64,000 nucleotides of DNA from Enterococcus hulanensis (GCF_005405485.1 NZ_BJED01000008.1:158343-222342); one strand, 5' to 3'. Numbered from the stretch's first letter, positions 1-11,380 are shown. Translations and numbers: made by a program. The notes: generated by a model from the sequence alone, not told the origin.

Positions 1-779
1 TTTGCTTTGTTTACTAAATCAGCTGAATCAAGTCCATAGTATGTCAGAACTTTTTGGACAAATTCCTGATCAAAACCTTCCTCATAATCATACATCAAGC
101 AAACAAATTCCATATCACGATCATAAATTGCGACATCTCCAAAGTCTATCAATCCGCAAATTTTATCATCAGCTTGGTCATAATATACATTGCTGGCTCC
201 AAAATCATTATGGATCAAGCTTTTTTGATACTGAAAGTCCTGCTTTAGCAGCTGATGATAAACCTCGTCAATCTGGTGTTGGACCGTTTCCTTTAGATGG
301 GGATAGGCAGCTTTTTTGATGATCTCATATTCATAGGCGGCTTTTACCTTTTTATTTACTTCAAGTCCTTCGATTTGTGTTGACAGCTCAATCTTGTGCA
401 GCGCCTTGAAGAAAGCTGCCAGCTCCTTAGCCATTTGCTCCTTTCGTTCATTCGTTAATGTTGCCAATAGCTCAGCATCCAGAGGCACACCTTCGATTTT
501 TTCGTGCCCAGCAAAAGTTAGTTGATTCGGCTGATCCGACGTTCCAATAAAACAAATCGCTGGAACTTTCAGCGGCACTTTATCCTTTATTTCCTTCAGT
601 ACGATAGCTTCCTTATAAAGATTTCTCGCCGCTCTGGCATGACGGGGGAATTTAAATACGTAAGCCTGGTTCAGCAGAAAAGCCTCACTGTCATAACCCG
701 CACCCAAAAACTCAATTTCTTCGATCACTAAATCAGGATATTCCTGCTTGATCTGTTTAACTGCTTCTAATTTATCCAT
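1..779 (-). CDS. APH(2'')-like aminoglycoside phosphotransferase family protein (3' end cut by window)
   Basis: The minus-strand frame starts at an ATG at 777-779 and stays open to base 1, so about 259 residues are present and the C-terminus lies outside the window. The translation begins MDKLEAVKQIKQEY. It carries the kinase catalytic loop LIHNDFGASN (HxDxxxxN) followed by the metal-binding IDFGD, the signature of aminoglycoside/choline kinase-fold enzymes. The pattern AFFKALHKIE before the loop and the DxEFVCLMYDYEEGF stretch after it resemble enterococcal APH(2'') enzymes. The start overlaps the stop of the upstream transporter gene by 8 nt (ATGGATAA) and has GAGGTG just upstream, so translation is coupled. 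Whether it confers resistance or acts on another small molecule cannot be told from sequence. Confidence 0.85.
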   Translation of the reverse strand, partial: MDKLEAVKQIKQEYPDLVIEEIEFLGAGYDSEAFLLNQAYVFKFPRHARAARNLYKEAIVLKEIKDKVPLKVPAICFIGTSDQPNQLTFAGHEKIEGVPLDAELLATLTNERKEQMAKELAAFFKALHKIELSTQIEGLEVNKKVKAAYEYEIIKKAAYPHLKETVQHQIDEVYHQLLKQDFQYQKSLIHNDFGASNVYYDQADDKICGLIDFGDVAIYDRDMEFVCLMYDYEEGFDQEFVQKVLTYYGLDSADLVNKA

Positions 780-2145
780 TGGTCACCTCATCTTTTAAAT
801 CTAAGCGCAGATACAACACCTCAAAAGGTAAATGTGAAAAATTTTGGGAACAAACAATTTGATAACCCATTTTTTGATACCAATTTTTCAAATCCCTATT
901 TTCTTTGATGATTCCGATATTGATCGTCTCCATCTGGTCGTTATAGGCAATCTCCTTTGCACGATTCAAAATAAGCTTGCCGTAATTTTTACCTCGTTCA
1001 GAAGGAATAATAGAGACTTTCTCTAAATCCGCTTGCTGATTCTCATGATAGACTAACTCAAAAAAGCCGATCATTTTCTTTCCCAAGTAAACACCAAACA
1101 GCTGACTACCATTTTCCAGATCGTTCATTAAATGTTTTGCTTGTGTAAAGGCTCCGTTGGTTGGGCAATTATCGATTGTTAAGTCAAAATCATTGGCCGT
1201 AGCCGCAAAGCTTTCTCGAATAACATGAGCCGCAGTCTCTAAATCATCCTTATTTAAAAGCCCAATCGTCACTTTTGGAGCAAATAATTGGTCACTATTA
1301 AACAAAACCAGACCAGTCAAAATGATCACTCCGCCAACAATCGTTGATACATCAGGAAATTCTTTAGCAATGACCAATCCTAGGACCGTCGTCAATAGCG
1401 GTGTCACGTACATATAATTACTGACTGAAGCGATATTTTCAGCGACTTCAAAGGCCTTTGTCCATGAAACATAAGCGATCGCGCTTGATAAAATTCCCAT
1501 GATCAAGACAAGAATCACTGAATTGAATGAGATCCCTTGTACCTCATTGATCGTTTTAGGCAAAAAAATCGCCAGCATAATCGTTCCGGCAAAAATACTC
1601 ATCATCGTACTCTGAATCGCCGAGTACTTTTGGACTAATTTCTTTTGCAGCAAGTTGTAAGCTGCGAGTAATACCGCCGCCAGAAAAAGCCAGTTCAGAC
1701 CATTACTGATCGTGAACCCCTTACTTAGAATCGTAATGATCAACACACCCAGAAAAGATACACCTGTTGCGAACCATTGCTTCACGGTAATTTTTTCTTT
1801 ATAGAACAACCGCGAAAGTAATGCTGTAATCATTGGTACTGTCGCGATGATGACACTGCTGGTTGCCGCGTTCACCTCTTTGACTCCTTTGTTGAAGGCG
1901 ATCATATAAAAGAAAAAACCAGCCGCTCCAGTCAAGAGGATCATTCCCAAATCTTTTGATTCAACCTTTCGTAATTTCAAAAAAGGAATCAAACATAGTA
2001 AAACGAGCGACGCAATCAAGTAGCGTAAAAAGCCTAACGCTTCTGATGATATTTCCCGCATCACCAGCCGTGACAATACAAACGCTAATGACCAGCAAAT
2101 AATCGTAATGCCCGCGTACACATGGAAACTGAAATTCTTTTTCAT
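772..2145 (-). CDS. EamA-family (DMT) transporter fused to a C-terminal GNAT acetyltransferase domain
   Basis: About 457 residues. I chose the ATG at 2145 (MKKNFSFHVYAG) because AAGGAGG lies 6 nt upstream; an in-frame start 75 nt earlier has no ribosome site. Residues 1-285 hold about ten hydrophobic segments in the two EamA repeats of drug/metabolite transporters (for example GAAGFFFYMIAFNKGV). After the last helix the chain continues into a soluble GNAT domain: KVTIGLLNKDDLETAAHVIRE, then LEKVSIIPSERGKNYGKLIL, the acetyl-CoA loop, then GIIKENRDLKNWYQKMGY. Transporter-plus-acetyltransferase fusions are uncommon. The gene is read with the downstream APH-like kinase, so the pair may modify and export the same compound (inference). 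No frameshift is visible between the halves. Confidence 0.85.
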   Translation of the reverse strand: MKKNFSFHVYAGITIICWSLAFVLSRLVMREISSEALGFLRYLIASLVLLCLIPFLKLRKVESKDLGMILLTGAAGFFFYMIAFNKGVKEVNAATSSVIIATVPMITALLSRLFYKEKITVKQWFATGVSFLGVLIITILSKGFTISNGLNWLFLAAVLLAAYNLLQKKLVQKYSAIQSTMMSIFAGTIMLAIFLPKTINEVQGISFNSVILVLIMGILSSAIAYVSWTKAFEVAENIASVSNYMYVTPLLTTVLGLVIAKEFPDVSTIVGGVIILTGLVLFNSDQLFAPKVTIGLLNKDDLETAAHVIRESFAATANDFDLTIDNCPTNGAFTQAKHLMNDLENGSQLFGVYLGKKMIGFFELVYHENQQADLEKVSIIPSERGKNYGKLILNRAKEIAYNDQMETINIGIIKENRDLKNWYQKMGYQIVCSQNFSHLPFEVLYLRLDLKDEVTNG

Positions 2146-2235
2146 TTTTGGCCTCCTTAAAGAATTGTTTCTTCCTCTAACCACTTTAATTAATTCAATC
2201 ATACAGGGAAAATAATGCAACGACTACCCTGAATT

Positions 2236-2264
2236 AAAGAAAGCCCACAAGAGTAAACTTGTGG
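2236..2264 (-). terminator. Rho-independent terminator after padR
   Basis: Stem CCACAAG (2245-2251) pairs with CTTGTGG (2258-2264) around a 6-nt loop. On the minus strand it is followed by GCTTTCTTT. It lies right behind the padR stop and separates it from the transporter gene. Confidence 0.7.
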
Positions 2265-2265
2265 A

Positions 2266-2787
2266 CTACTTTTGGTATTCAGTTAACTGTTCTTTGAACC
2301 AGGTCAAATTTACTTCATGATGTCGTTTGGAATTCTCCATCATTTTTACAAAATTAGGACGCAGCTGCTCTGGTGATTGCAGTGCAAGTTCGATCAATCG
2401 GATTTTTTCCTGCGTCTGTTGGATTTGTTTTACCAATAACTGCTCCATCTCATCGGAGCCTGCCTGATCAACAAACAGCATCGGCGTATAAAACGGAAAA
2501 ATGATTGGATCATTTTGACTGCCGTATTTCATAAACAGCCGTTCAAATTCTTTTTCACCTAAATCCGTCAGGACATAGCGATTTTTTTCTTTCTCACTAG
2601 GCTGCCCATTTGTCGGTACTTTTCTGATCATGCCCTTTTCTTCAAGCTGCTGCATATTATAATAGAAGGAACCCTTCGTAAAACGAACAAAATATTGGAA
2701 ATAATTAGCTTGCATATCAGCCAGCAATTCATAGCCATAGGACTCTGGCTTTTCTTTCAGCAAACCTAAAATCAAAAGCGGAATCAT
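2266..2787 (-). CDS. PadR-family transcriptional regulator
   Basis: A 173-residue protein. The N-terminal winged helix is typical of PadR: MIPLLILGLLKEKPESYGYEL, then FTKGSFYYNMQQLEEKGMI and the wing RYVLTDLGEKEF. The C-terminal 80 residues are helical and charged (QLLVKQIQQTQEKIRLIELAL), the dimerisation part of the long (VirR/AphA-like) PadR type. GAAAGGAG precedes the ATG. It lies 17 nt downstream of the acetylesterase gene and shares its promoter, which carries a 28-bp perfect palindrome at 3676-3703; autoregulation through that site is likely. PadR proteins usually repress and release DNA on binding small planar ligands; the ligand here is unknown. Confidence 0.9.
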   Translation of the reverse strand: MIPLLILGLLKEKPESYGYELLADMQANYFQYFVRFTKGSFYYNMQQLEEKGMIRKVPTNGQPSEKEKNRYVLTDLGEKEFERLFMKYGSQNDPIIFPFYTPMLFVDQAGSDEMEQLLVKQIQQTQEKIRLIELALQSPEQLRPNFVKMMENSKRHHEVNLTWFKEQLTEYQK

Positions 2788-2804
2788 CTTGCTGCTCCTT
2801 TCAC

Positions 2805-3647
2805 TTACTTGGTGATCTCAGTAAATTTTTCTATAAAATTCTGATAATCCAACTTCCCGAGTGCAAAATCGCGACTCAATAAATAGATTTTTTCATTTTT
2901 CGTCGTTGCTCGACCATAAATCTTGCTGAGCTGCTCGTCTTCATTTCCCAAGGCCGTAGAAATATCGGCCTTCTTCGCAAAAGCTTCGTAATATCGAATT
3001 CCGAATTGTCGTTGTGATTCTCCATTGATATGAATACCGTCTGGATTGGCTGTCAGGTTCTCCGCGCTGACCAAATAGCAATTTTCTAATTCTGAGACAA
3101 CTTTTTCTATCTCTTGATTGATTTCCTCAAATTCCACCGCACTTAAACCAAAACCAGTTTTTCCTAAGAAGGTCGGAAGTGTTCCAACGATGATCGGCAA
3201 TTCCGGCAGCCCAAGCTCTTGTCGAAAATGTTCGAAAACTGCTTTTAATTTTTCAGCATATTCTTTATAGCGCCCATTTAAGCTGTCAGTTTCACCCTGA
3301 TGCCATAAAATCCCGATCAATTCACTAGATTCCATCGCAAATTTTGCTTCACTAAGTGCATGTCGGCTCAGAACTTGATCCGACGCCCATTCATCAATCG
3401 AACTTCCGCCTTCCGCGCAGGGGATCAAACCTAATTTCTCAGCGGGATGATCTTGTGACCAAGCGGCGGCAAAAGATGCGGCTGGACCAACACCGGCAAC
3501 TTCTCGATCTGAATGAATTGGTTCTGCCATCATTTGCCAGCGGCCATTGCGCAGCATCTCGATATTTTCATTATAAATAGCTGGAACTTCACTTAGATAC
3601 CCACGTCCTGCCATATTTGATTGGCCAATCAATAAAATTGATTTCAT
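2805..3647 (-). CDS. SGNH-fold sialate O-acetylesterase-like carbohydrate esterase
   Basis: A 280-residue protein without signal peptide, hence cytoplasmic. The N-terminal block LLIGQSNMAGRG holds the nucleophile Ser of the SASA/CE6-type SGNH esterases. GILWHQGETDS gives the conserved HQGE block III, and DGIHIN near residue 208 supplies the catalytic Asp-His. The family removes acetyl groups from sialic acid or xylan-type sugars. The last 50 residues (STALGNEDEQLSKIYGRATT...) look like a separate small helical tail. Gene order is promoter-esterase-padR, so the regulator probably senses a compound related to the esterase substrate. GAGGTG precedes the ATG. Confidence 0.8.
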   Translation of the reverse strand: MKSILLIGQSNMAGRGYLSEVPAIYNENIEMLRNGRWQMMAEPIHSDREVAGVGPAASFAAAWSQDHPAEKLGLIPCAEGGSSIDEWASDQVLSRHALSEAKFAMESSELIGILWHQGETDSLNGRYKEYAEKLKAVFEHFRQELGLPELPIIVGTLPTFLGKTGFGLSAVEFEEINQEIEKVVSELENCYLVSAENLTANPDGIHINGESQRQFGIRYYEAFAKKADISTALGNEDEQLSKIYGRATTKNEKIYLLSRDFALGKLDYQNFIEKFTEITK

Positions 3648-3675
3648 TTTCTACACCTCAATTTCTTTTCTCTGC

Positions 3676-3706
3676 ACACTATAGTCTAATTAGACTATAG
3701 TGTCAA
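3676..3706 (-). promoter_or_regulatory. Promoter of the esterase-padR operon with 28-bp palindromic operator
   Basis: On the minus strand a consensus -35 TTGACA (3701-3706), 17-bp spacer and -10 TATAGT (3678-3683) precede the esterase gene. The spacer and -10 are covered by a perfect 28-bp inverted repeat at 3676-3703 with half-site ACACTATAGTCTAA. Position and symmetry fit a PadR operator that blocks RNA polymerase; PadR is encoded two genes downstream. Confidence 0.8.
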
Positions 3707-3719
3707 TCATCAGCCCACA

Positions 3720-3745
3720 AAAAAGCCCCTCTATAATAGAGGAGC
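3720..3745 (-). terminator. Terminator after the GFA-family gene
   Basis: On the minus strand GCTCCTCTA-TTA-TAGAGGGGC is followed by TTTTTTG. It closes the GFA gene before the esterase promoter. Confidence 0.8.
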
Positions 3746-3752
3746 AATAAAA

Positions 3753-4169
3753 TTATTCTGTAATCTCTTGAAAATTATGATCCAACCGTTTAGTTTTATT
3801 CGCGAAATCATAGTATGCTGGTTTGCGATCATAAAACAATTGCAAGCCAAAATCTGCAACTTCGATTATTTCCGGGAATAACTCTGCATTAAAACAATAA
3901 TGATCTCGCCCTAGATGATGCCAATACAGATACGTACCACAAGTCGAACAGAAACACCGCTCAACCTCTTCACTAGAACGATAGCGAGTCACTGAATCCT
4001 CCACCACATTTAATACAACATTTTCACTTTTCTCCGGATCGATACCCATTACCGGTCCAGCTGACATTTTACGACACATATCGCAGTGGCAACTGTAAAT
4101 AAAATTTCCATACCGTTTGATCGTTATCTGATTTTTTCCACACAAACAAGTTCCCTTTACATTTTCCAT
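3753..4169 (-). CDS. GFA/CENP-V-type zinc-binding protein
   Basis: About 138 residues from the ATG at 4169, chosen because GGAGA lies 7 nt upstream; a GTG 15 nt earlier has no ribosome site. The Cys pattern is GTCLCGK near the N-terminus, SCHCDMCRK in the middle and CFCSTCGTY later, which are the zinc ligands of the GFA (Mss4-like) fold named for glutathione-dependent formaldehyde-activating enzyme. Most bacterial members have no proven reaction; a small-molecule lyase or thiol-adduct role is only family inference. It is a single-gene transcript ending at the terminator 3720-3745. Confidence 0.85.
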   Translation of the reverse strand: MENVKGTCLCGKNQITIKRYGNFIYSCHCDMCRKMSAGPVMGIDPEKSENVVLNVVEDSVTRYRSSEEVERCFCSTCGTYLYWHHLGRDHYCFNAELFPEIIEVADFGLQLFYDRKPAYYDFANKTKRLDHNFQEITE

Positions 4170-4321
4170 CCTATCTCTCCTCACTCTTTTAATTAAATTA
4201 TAGCAGATTTTAGAGAACTGTTGTTCGTTTCAGTTGATTAACTCTCAGATTTTTTACCAATTTAGCTCTATGACGCTCTGGTATCGACTAAGTACTGATC
4301 CATTTTTAAAATGGAATTCTC

Positions 4322-4352
4322 AAAAAAAAGAACTTCCAAATAGGAAATTCTC
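4322..4352 (-). terminator. Terminator after the EIIA gene
   Basis: Minus strand: AGAATTTCC-TATTT-GGAAGTTCT followed by eight T. It lies 22 nt downstream of the EIIA stop. Confidence 0.75.
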
Positions 4353-4373
4353 AAAAATAATCGATGACCATTT

Positions 4374-4841
4374 TTATCTCAGAACCGCTGCGACTTCCCC
4401 AACTTGCTTCTCGCCTAAATGAACGGAGACTTCCTTATCTTTCATTTCTGGGAAAACAACGATTACGATGTTGTCTTTATTTTTTTCTGCTAGAAAAGCT
4501 AGATCGACCTGAACTAATGGGTCGCCTGTTTTTACTTTTTGGCCTTCTTGGATCGACGAGCTAAAGCCTTCGCCGTTCAGCTCCACAGTGTCCAGTCCAA
4601 TATGAATCAAAACGTCTAATCCATCTTCAGCCTTCAATGTCAGCGCATGCAAAGAAGGAAAAACTGATTTGATTGTCCCTTTAACCGGTGAACAGATTTT
4701 TCCGTCTGATGGTTTGACGGCAAAGCCCTCCCCCATCATTTTTTCGCCAAAGACCGGATCGCTTACTTCTTTTAGCTCAACTACTTCTCCATTTACAGGT
4801 GTGTTGATCTCGTTGCTTTTACTTTTGAATAATCCAAACAT
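4374..4841 (-). CDS. crr: PTS EIIA component, glucose/Crr family
   Basis: A 155-residue single-domain EIIA. The hydrophobic core and active-site motif DVLIHIGLDTVEL places the phospho-accepting His at residue 80, and the partner His is in PSLHALTLK (residue 65). The protein passes phosphate from HPr to an EIIB domain. The EIICB at 9353-10969 has no EIIA of its own and this is the nearest one, so they probably work together; the EIIBC at 25709-27178 also lacks an EIIA and could use it. It is divergent from the RpiR regulator gene, sharing a 108-bp promoter region. AAAGGAG precedes the ATG. Confidence 0.9.
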   Translation of the reverse strand: MFGLFKSKSNEINTPVNGEVVELKEVSDPVFGEKMMGEGFAVKPSDGKICSPVKGTIKSVFPSLHALTLKAEDGLDVLIHIGLDTVELNGEGFSSSIQEGQKVKTGDPLVQVDLAFLAEKNKDNIVIVVFPEMKDKEVSVHLGEKQVGEVAAVLR

Positions 4842-4949
4842 TTTTGTGCTCCTTTCTACATTGTTTAAAGTACCACTTACTTTTTTCCATTGCCCTTAGT
4901 GTATAATACAAAAGTAAGGATTTTATTAATTTTTTTAGGAGGCGCAGGA

Positions 4950-5675
4950 ATGGATCTAGAATTGATTACTAAAGGAAAACAGCTATCTGATAATGATCTG
5001 GCAATCTTGACTTATTTAGCTGCTCATATAAATGAATTAGACGGCGTTTCATTGAGAAAAATCGCCGCAACGCTTTATACTTCACCAGCGACCATTGTAC
5101 GTTTAGCACAAAAACTGGACTTCTCTGGATATCTAGAGCTGTTTTACTTTTTAAAAAATCAATACCAGCCACAAAACCAATTCGTTGAAGCCACAGTGGA
5201 TATCTCTATTCCTACAGAAAGGATCGCTCCTTCGATCCAAAATATGAAGCAAATCTATCAGAAAAACCAAGGAAAGTTCATTACGATCTATGCCACTGGT
5301 TTTTCAAGTATCATTGCCGAATATCTTTACAAAAAGCTGCTGGTAAACGGCATTAAGACCCTTTTTGTGAATGCGGCAGATTCTTCAGGGATCATCAACA
5401 ATAACGCCGATACTATTAGTATGCTGATCGTCATTTCTAAATCCGGCGAGACTCAAAAGGTCATTGAAAAAATGCAGTTTTCACAGGATCGCAACATTCC
5501 GACGATTTTATTTACAGGAAATAGTCAATCGCGGGCGACGGAAGCTGCGACGATTATTTTTGAAGTTGCCGATGAACGTCCGCTTGACAGTCAAAATATT
5601 AAATACAACAGCTTTTTCGGTAAATCACTACTACTGATGGAATATATCGTTCAAGAGTTTACCAAAACAAATTAA
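4950..5675 (+). CDS. MurR/RpiR-family transcriptional regulator of the alpha-glucoside locus
   Basis: About 241 residues from the ATG at 4950, which has AGGAGG 8 nt upstream; the open frame begins 60 nt earlier without a ribosome site. The N-terminal HTH_6 domain reads GVSLRKIAATLYTSPATIVRLAQKLDFSGY. The C-terminal SIS domain binds a phosphosugar (ITIYATGFSSIIAEYL, then LIVISKSGETQKVIEKM). A TATAAT at 4902-4907 is its likely -10. The stop overlaps the gluconokinase stop convergently by 4 nt. It lies between the EIIA gene and the sugar operon and is the likely controller of both, probably sensing glucose 6-phosphate or 6-phosphogluconate (inference). Confidence 0.85.
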   Translation: MDLELITKGKQLSDNDLAILTYLAAHINELDGVSLRKIAATLYTSPATIVRLAQKLDFSGYLELFYFLKNQYQPQNQFVEATVDISIPTERIAPSIQNMKQIYQKNQGKFITIYATGFSSIIAEYLYKKLLVNGIKTLFVNAADSSGIINNNADTISMLIVISKSGETQKVIEKMQFSQDRNIPTILFTGNSQSRATEAATIIFEVADERPLDSQNIKYNSFFGKSLLLMEYIVQEFTKTN

Positions 5676-7048
5676 TCAAAATAATTCTCTGCGATCTGAT
5701 CATAGGCAGCATGATTGCTTAGATCTGGCAGAAAAATCTGCTGACTCTCTTCAATCATCAATTCCGGCTGTTCTAATAAATAGTACAAGCCAAAAATTGG
5801 TTCATTTTGCTGGGCATAGCAGCATTTCACGCCAAAAACATCTGCTGCTAATTGTCCCAGCTCTGTCGTTTGGAAAAAGCCGCCGCTGACTGAAAGCTCT
5901 TCGCCTTTCGCGACTAATTCAACTAGTCGGCGGATATTCAGCAATACTCCCTCCACCACGCTTCGCAGCATATCGTTTCTCGTATGCTGCAAAGTCAAAT
6001 CATAAAAGCCGCCTTTGATTTCATTGCTCCAATAAGGCGCCCGCTCTCCATTCAAATAAGGCCAAAAGCGCAGCCCATTTGCCCCAATCTCCGTTTCAGT
6101 CAACAACTTCGGCAACCTCTCATAAAATCTCGCTGGATTTTCCGTTAAATGATTCGCCGCCCAAGCTAATACAACCCCGCCATTATTTGAAGGCGCTCCG
6201 CTAACCAATAAACCTGCTTTTAAATAGTAGCAAAAGTTTTGCTTCTTCTGATCCAATTGAATGTCTTTTGTGATTTGACGAACCGCGGCGCTTGTACCGA
6301 TCGTCAGGCTGGCAGTTCTTCCGGTAGAATAATAGCTGGCATATGCAGCTAGCGTCCCATCACTTGCGCCGATAACGACTTTTACATCTGGTGTAAATCC
6401 AAACAAATCACGTTTGTCAGGCACCATTTCGAAGCTTTGATCCGTATCAACCAATGGAGCCAACTGCTCTGGTTTAACTCCAAGAAATTCAAGGATCTCT
6501 TCACTCCACTGTTTTTCCCGCAAATCAAAAAGCCCCGTCGCAGAAGCAGTCGCATAATCAATCACCGCTTCTCCGGTAAAATACTTCATAAGCAATTCCT
6601 TGATGCCATACCAATGGATTCCTGCTGGATAGATTTCATTTTCTTGAAAATACAGCAGCTTCGCAAATGTTGACATCGCGTGAATCGGCGTACCAGATAG
6701 CTTATAAAAGTGTGCCGCTAAATCCATTTGCTTAAATCGGTCAATACTCGTCGCCGCTTGAAGGTCAGACCATAAAAAGATTTGCTTTCTGCCATCATCA
6801 GGCATCAAGCTATGCATCGCTGTACTGAAGCTAATCGTCCTTACCTGCTGACGAAGCTCTATGGGGATCGCTAGCAACCCTGCTTGTAAAATCGTTAGAA
6901 GTTCATTTCCATCTTGATACTTTATCCGATCGTCGCCATAGGTTTGGAGAAGTAATTCACTCGAATAAAGCAGTTCGTTTTCTTTGATCAGACCTAGTTT
7001 GATCGCTGTCGTTCCAATATCTATTCCTAAAAATACTGACAAAATCAT
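5672..7048 (-). CDS. gntK: FGGY-family carbohydrate kinase, probable gluconokinase
   Basis: A 458-residue kinase of the FGGY type. The N-terminal phosphate-binding loop is FLGIDIGTTAIKLGLI and the C-terminal FGGY ATPase region is SVVEGVLLNIRRLVEL...ELSVSGGFFQT. IGASDGTLAAYASYYSTGRTASLTIGTSAAVR is the typical gluconokinase/xylulokinase block. Placement beside a 6-phosphogluconate dehydrogenase gene (4-nt ATGA overlap) argues for gluconate as substrate, giving 6-phosphogluconate. At 458 residues it is somewhat shorter than the usual 490-510. The substrate is an inference from context; xylulose or glycerol are the alternatives. Confidence 0.82.
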   Translation of the reverse strand: MILSVFLGIDIGTTAIKLGLIKENELLYSSELLLQTYGDDRIKYQDGNELLTILQAGLLAIPIELRQQVRTISFSTAMHSLMPDDGRKQIFLWSDLQAATSIDRFKQMDLAAHFYKLSGTPIHAMSTFAKLLYFQENEIYPAGIHWYGIKELLMKYFTGEAVIDYATASATGLFDLREKQWSEEILEFLGVKPEQLAPLVDTDQSFEMVPDKRDLFGFTPDVKVVIGASDGTLAAYASYYSTGRTASLTIGTSAAVRQITKDIQLDQKKQNFCYYLKAGLLVSGAPSNNGGVVLAWAANHLTENPARFYERLPKLLTETEIGANGLRFWPYLNGERAPYWSNEIKGGFYDLTLQHTRNDMLRSVVEGVLLNIRRLVELVAKGEELSVSGGFFQTTELGQLAADVFGVKCCYAQQNEPIFGLYYLLEQPELMIEESQQIFLPDLSNHAAYDQIAENYFD

Positions 7049-7947
7049 TCATCCTTTACAATGGCGTGTCCGCCAAACTGATTGCGCAATAATGCGACAA
7101 GCTTCTCACTTATCTTATCACAATCCTCCGAAGCAAAGCGCGTCATAAGCGACTGCGTGATCACCGGCAGATTCACTTTTAATCTCAAGGCTTCCTCAAC
7201 TGTCCATTTCCCTTCACCTGAAGAAGGAATGACTCCTGCTATTTCAGTCATCTCTTTAGGCTGATGATAGATTTTTTCAGTTAACTCCATCAACCATGAT
7301 CGAATCACTGAGCCATGATTGAAGACTTGAGCAACTTCAGCCAGTTGAAAATCATAAGGACTATGATGCAGTAAGTTGAAGCCTTCACCAATCGACTGCA
7401 TCATCCCATATTCAATCCCATTATGAACCATCTTGAGGTAATGACCGCTGCCAGCCGGACCAGCATGAATAAATCCTTTATCCACACACAAATCGGTAAA
7501 CAGCGGCTTGAGTTCAGCAAAAATTTGCTGGTCGCCTCCAATCATCACACATGCACCATTTCTTGCTCCTTCTACTCCGCCAGAGGTTCCGACATCAAGA
7601 AAGTGAACGCCTCGCTGCTGACAATACTCAAAATTTTTTAAACTATCCTGATAGTGAGAGTTTCCAGCTTCGATCACAATATCACCCTCGTTCAAAAAAT
7701 CAGCAACAGTCATTACCATATTATTTGTCAAAATTCCTGCCGGCAGCATCAGCCAAACGATCTGCTGCTTTGTTTGCTCCGCTAATAAGCTTTCAATATC
7801 AAAATAGAAGCTTCCACCCATTTTTTGTAGTGCTTTAGCGATACTGGGATCAATGTCAAAGCCCTTTACTTGATGCTGGTGCCTTAATAAATTTTCGGCA
7901 ATCCCCATACCCATTTTACCTAAACCGATCATTGCGATCTCCATCAT
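7045..7947 (-). CDS. gnd: 6-phosphogluconate dehydrogenase (decarboxylating), short YqeC/GntZ-like form
   Basis: A 300-residue dehydrogenase. It has the Rossmann motif IGLGKMGMGIAENL, the GTSGGVEGARNGACVMIGG substrate loop and the catalytic HAGPAGSGHYLKMVHNGIEYG with Lys and Asn. The length matches the ~300-residue NAD-type enzymes rather than the ~470-residue pentose-phosphate form. It makes ribulose 5-phosphate, CO2 and NAD(P)H. Two ATGs lie together (7947 and 7944); AGGAGG is better spaced from the second. The downstream kinase start overlaps its stop. Confidence 0.88.
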   Translation of the reverse strand: MMEIAMIGLGKMGMGIAENLLRHQHQVKGFDIDPSIAKALQKMGGSFYFDIESLLAEQTKQQIVWLMLPAGILTNNMVMTVADFLNEGDIVIEAGNSHYQDSLKNFEYCQQRGVHFLDVGTSGGVEGARNGACVMIGGDQQIFAELKPLFTDLCVDKGFIHAGPAGSGHYLKMVHNGIEYGMMQSIGEGFNLLHHSPYDFQLAEVAQVFNHGSVIRSWLMELTEKIYHQPKEMTEIAGVIPSSGEGKWTVEEALRLKVNLPVITQSLMTRFASEDCDKISEKLVALLRNQFGGHAIVKDE

Positions 7948-7960
7948 TATTCCTCCTGCT

Positions 7961-8011
7961 TTTTAGAAAAAGGGAACCTAACGACAACGAATTCGCTGCC
8001 GTTACGTCCCT
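7961..8011 (-). terminator. Imperfect long hairpin between malA and gnd
   Basis: Bases 7971-8011 fold into a ~19-bp interrupted stem (AGGGACGTAACG... against ...CGTTAGGTTCCCT) followed on the minus strand by TTTTTCT. It lies inside the operon, so it may be a leaky terminator that lowers gnd-gntK relative to malP-malA, or an mRNA processing and stability element. Confidence 0.6.
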
Positions 8012-8018
8012 AAAAAAA

Positions 8019-10969
<2,951 letters not shown>

Positions 10970-11027
10970 TCTATCTCCTTCTTTTTGTGATGTGTTCAGT
11001 ATACGGGGCACACTTGCAAAAATAAAT

Positions 11028-11041
11028 GGATACCGCTTACA
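11028..11041 (-). promoter_or_regulatory. cre (CcpA) site upstream of malP
   Basis: Minus strand TGTAAGCGGTATCC matches the TGWAANCGNTNWCA consensus except at the last base. It lies about 60 nt before the malP start and probably overlaps the promoter (TATACT is the likely -10), as expected for glucose repression. Confidence 0.65.
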
Positions 11042-11084
11042 ACTCAACTGGTTTCATGATTTGAAATATGTTTCATAGATAAGA

Positions 11085-11380
11085 TAAGAAAGGCTTCGCG
11101 AACTCGCTCAGCTTTTGAGCACCAAGTAGGTACTGTTCCACATCAGCTCCAAAGACCAATCGCTGTGTCTCACAGCAATAAGACCAAAATATTTCTAAAT
11201 TGCTTCTCAAATTTCGAAATATTTTTGCTTATTGCCGATATGCTAGTTCTGCTTAATGCTAATTTAGCAGCAACTGGCTGGGTCACACCGTTGTGTAGAA
11301 AGGCTAGTTCGTGAAGCCAGACATGGATATACCCGCTACAAAGCGATTTATTCATGTGAAAATTTTATACTTTCTTTATA
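11085..11380 (+). repeat. Structured intergenic repeat, copy 1 (full-length)
   Basis: 296 bp that recur in shortened form at 23865-24044. A core of 227 bp is bounded by inverted repeats GGCTTCGCGAACTCGC (11092-11107) and GCTAGTTCGTGAAGCC (11303-11318). Inside are further stems: GCTCA/TGAGC near 11110, an AT-rich arm AAATATTTCTAAATT with its complement at about 11186-11226, and AGTT.GCT/AGC.AACT near 11250-11275. The multi-stem layout looks like a folded RNA or a MITE-like element. A 61-residue open frame inside it has no ribosome site and is not conserved in copy 2. This fills the malP-yjfF gap. Confidence 0.8.

Noticed and set aside
11170..11355. 61-residue minus-strand open frame inside repeat copy 1
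   Set aside because: No ribosome site, and copy 2 of the repeat lacks half of it; it is a by-product of the repeat.
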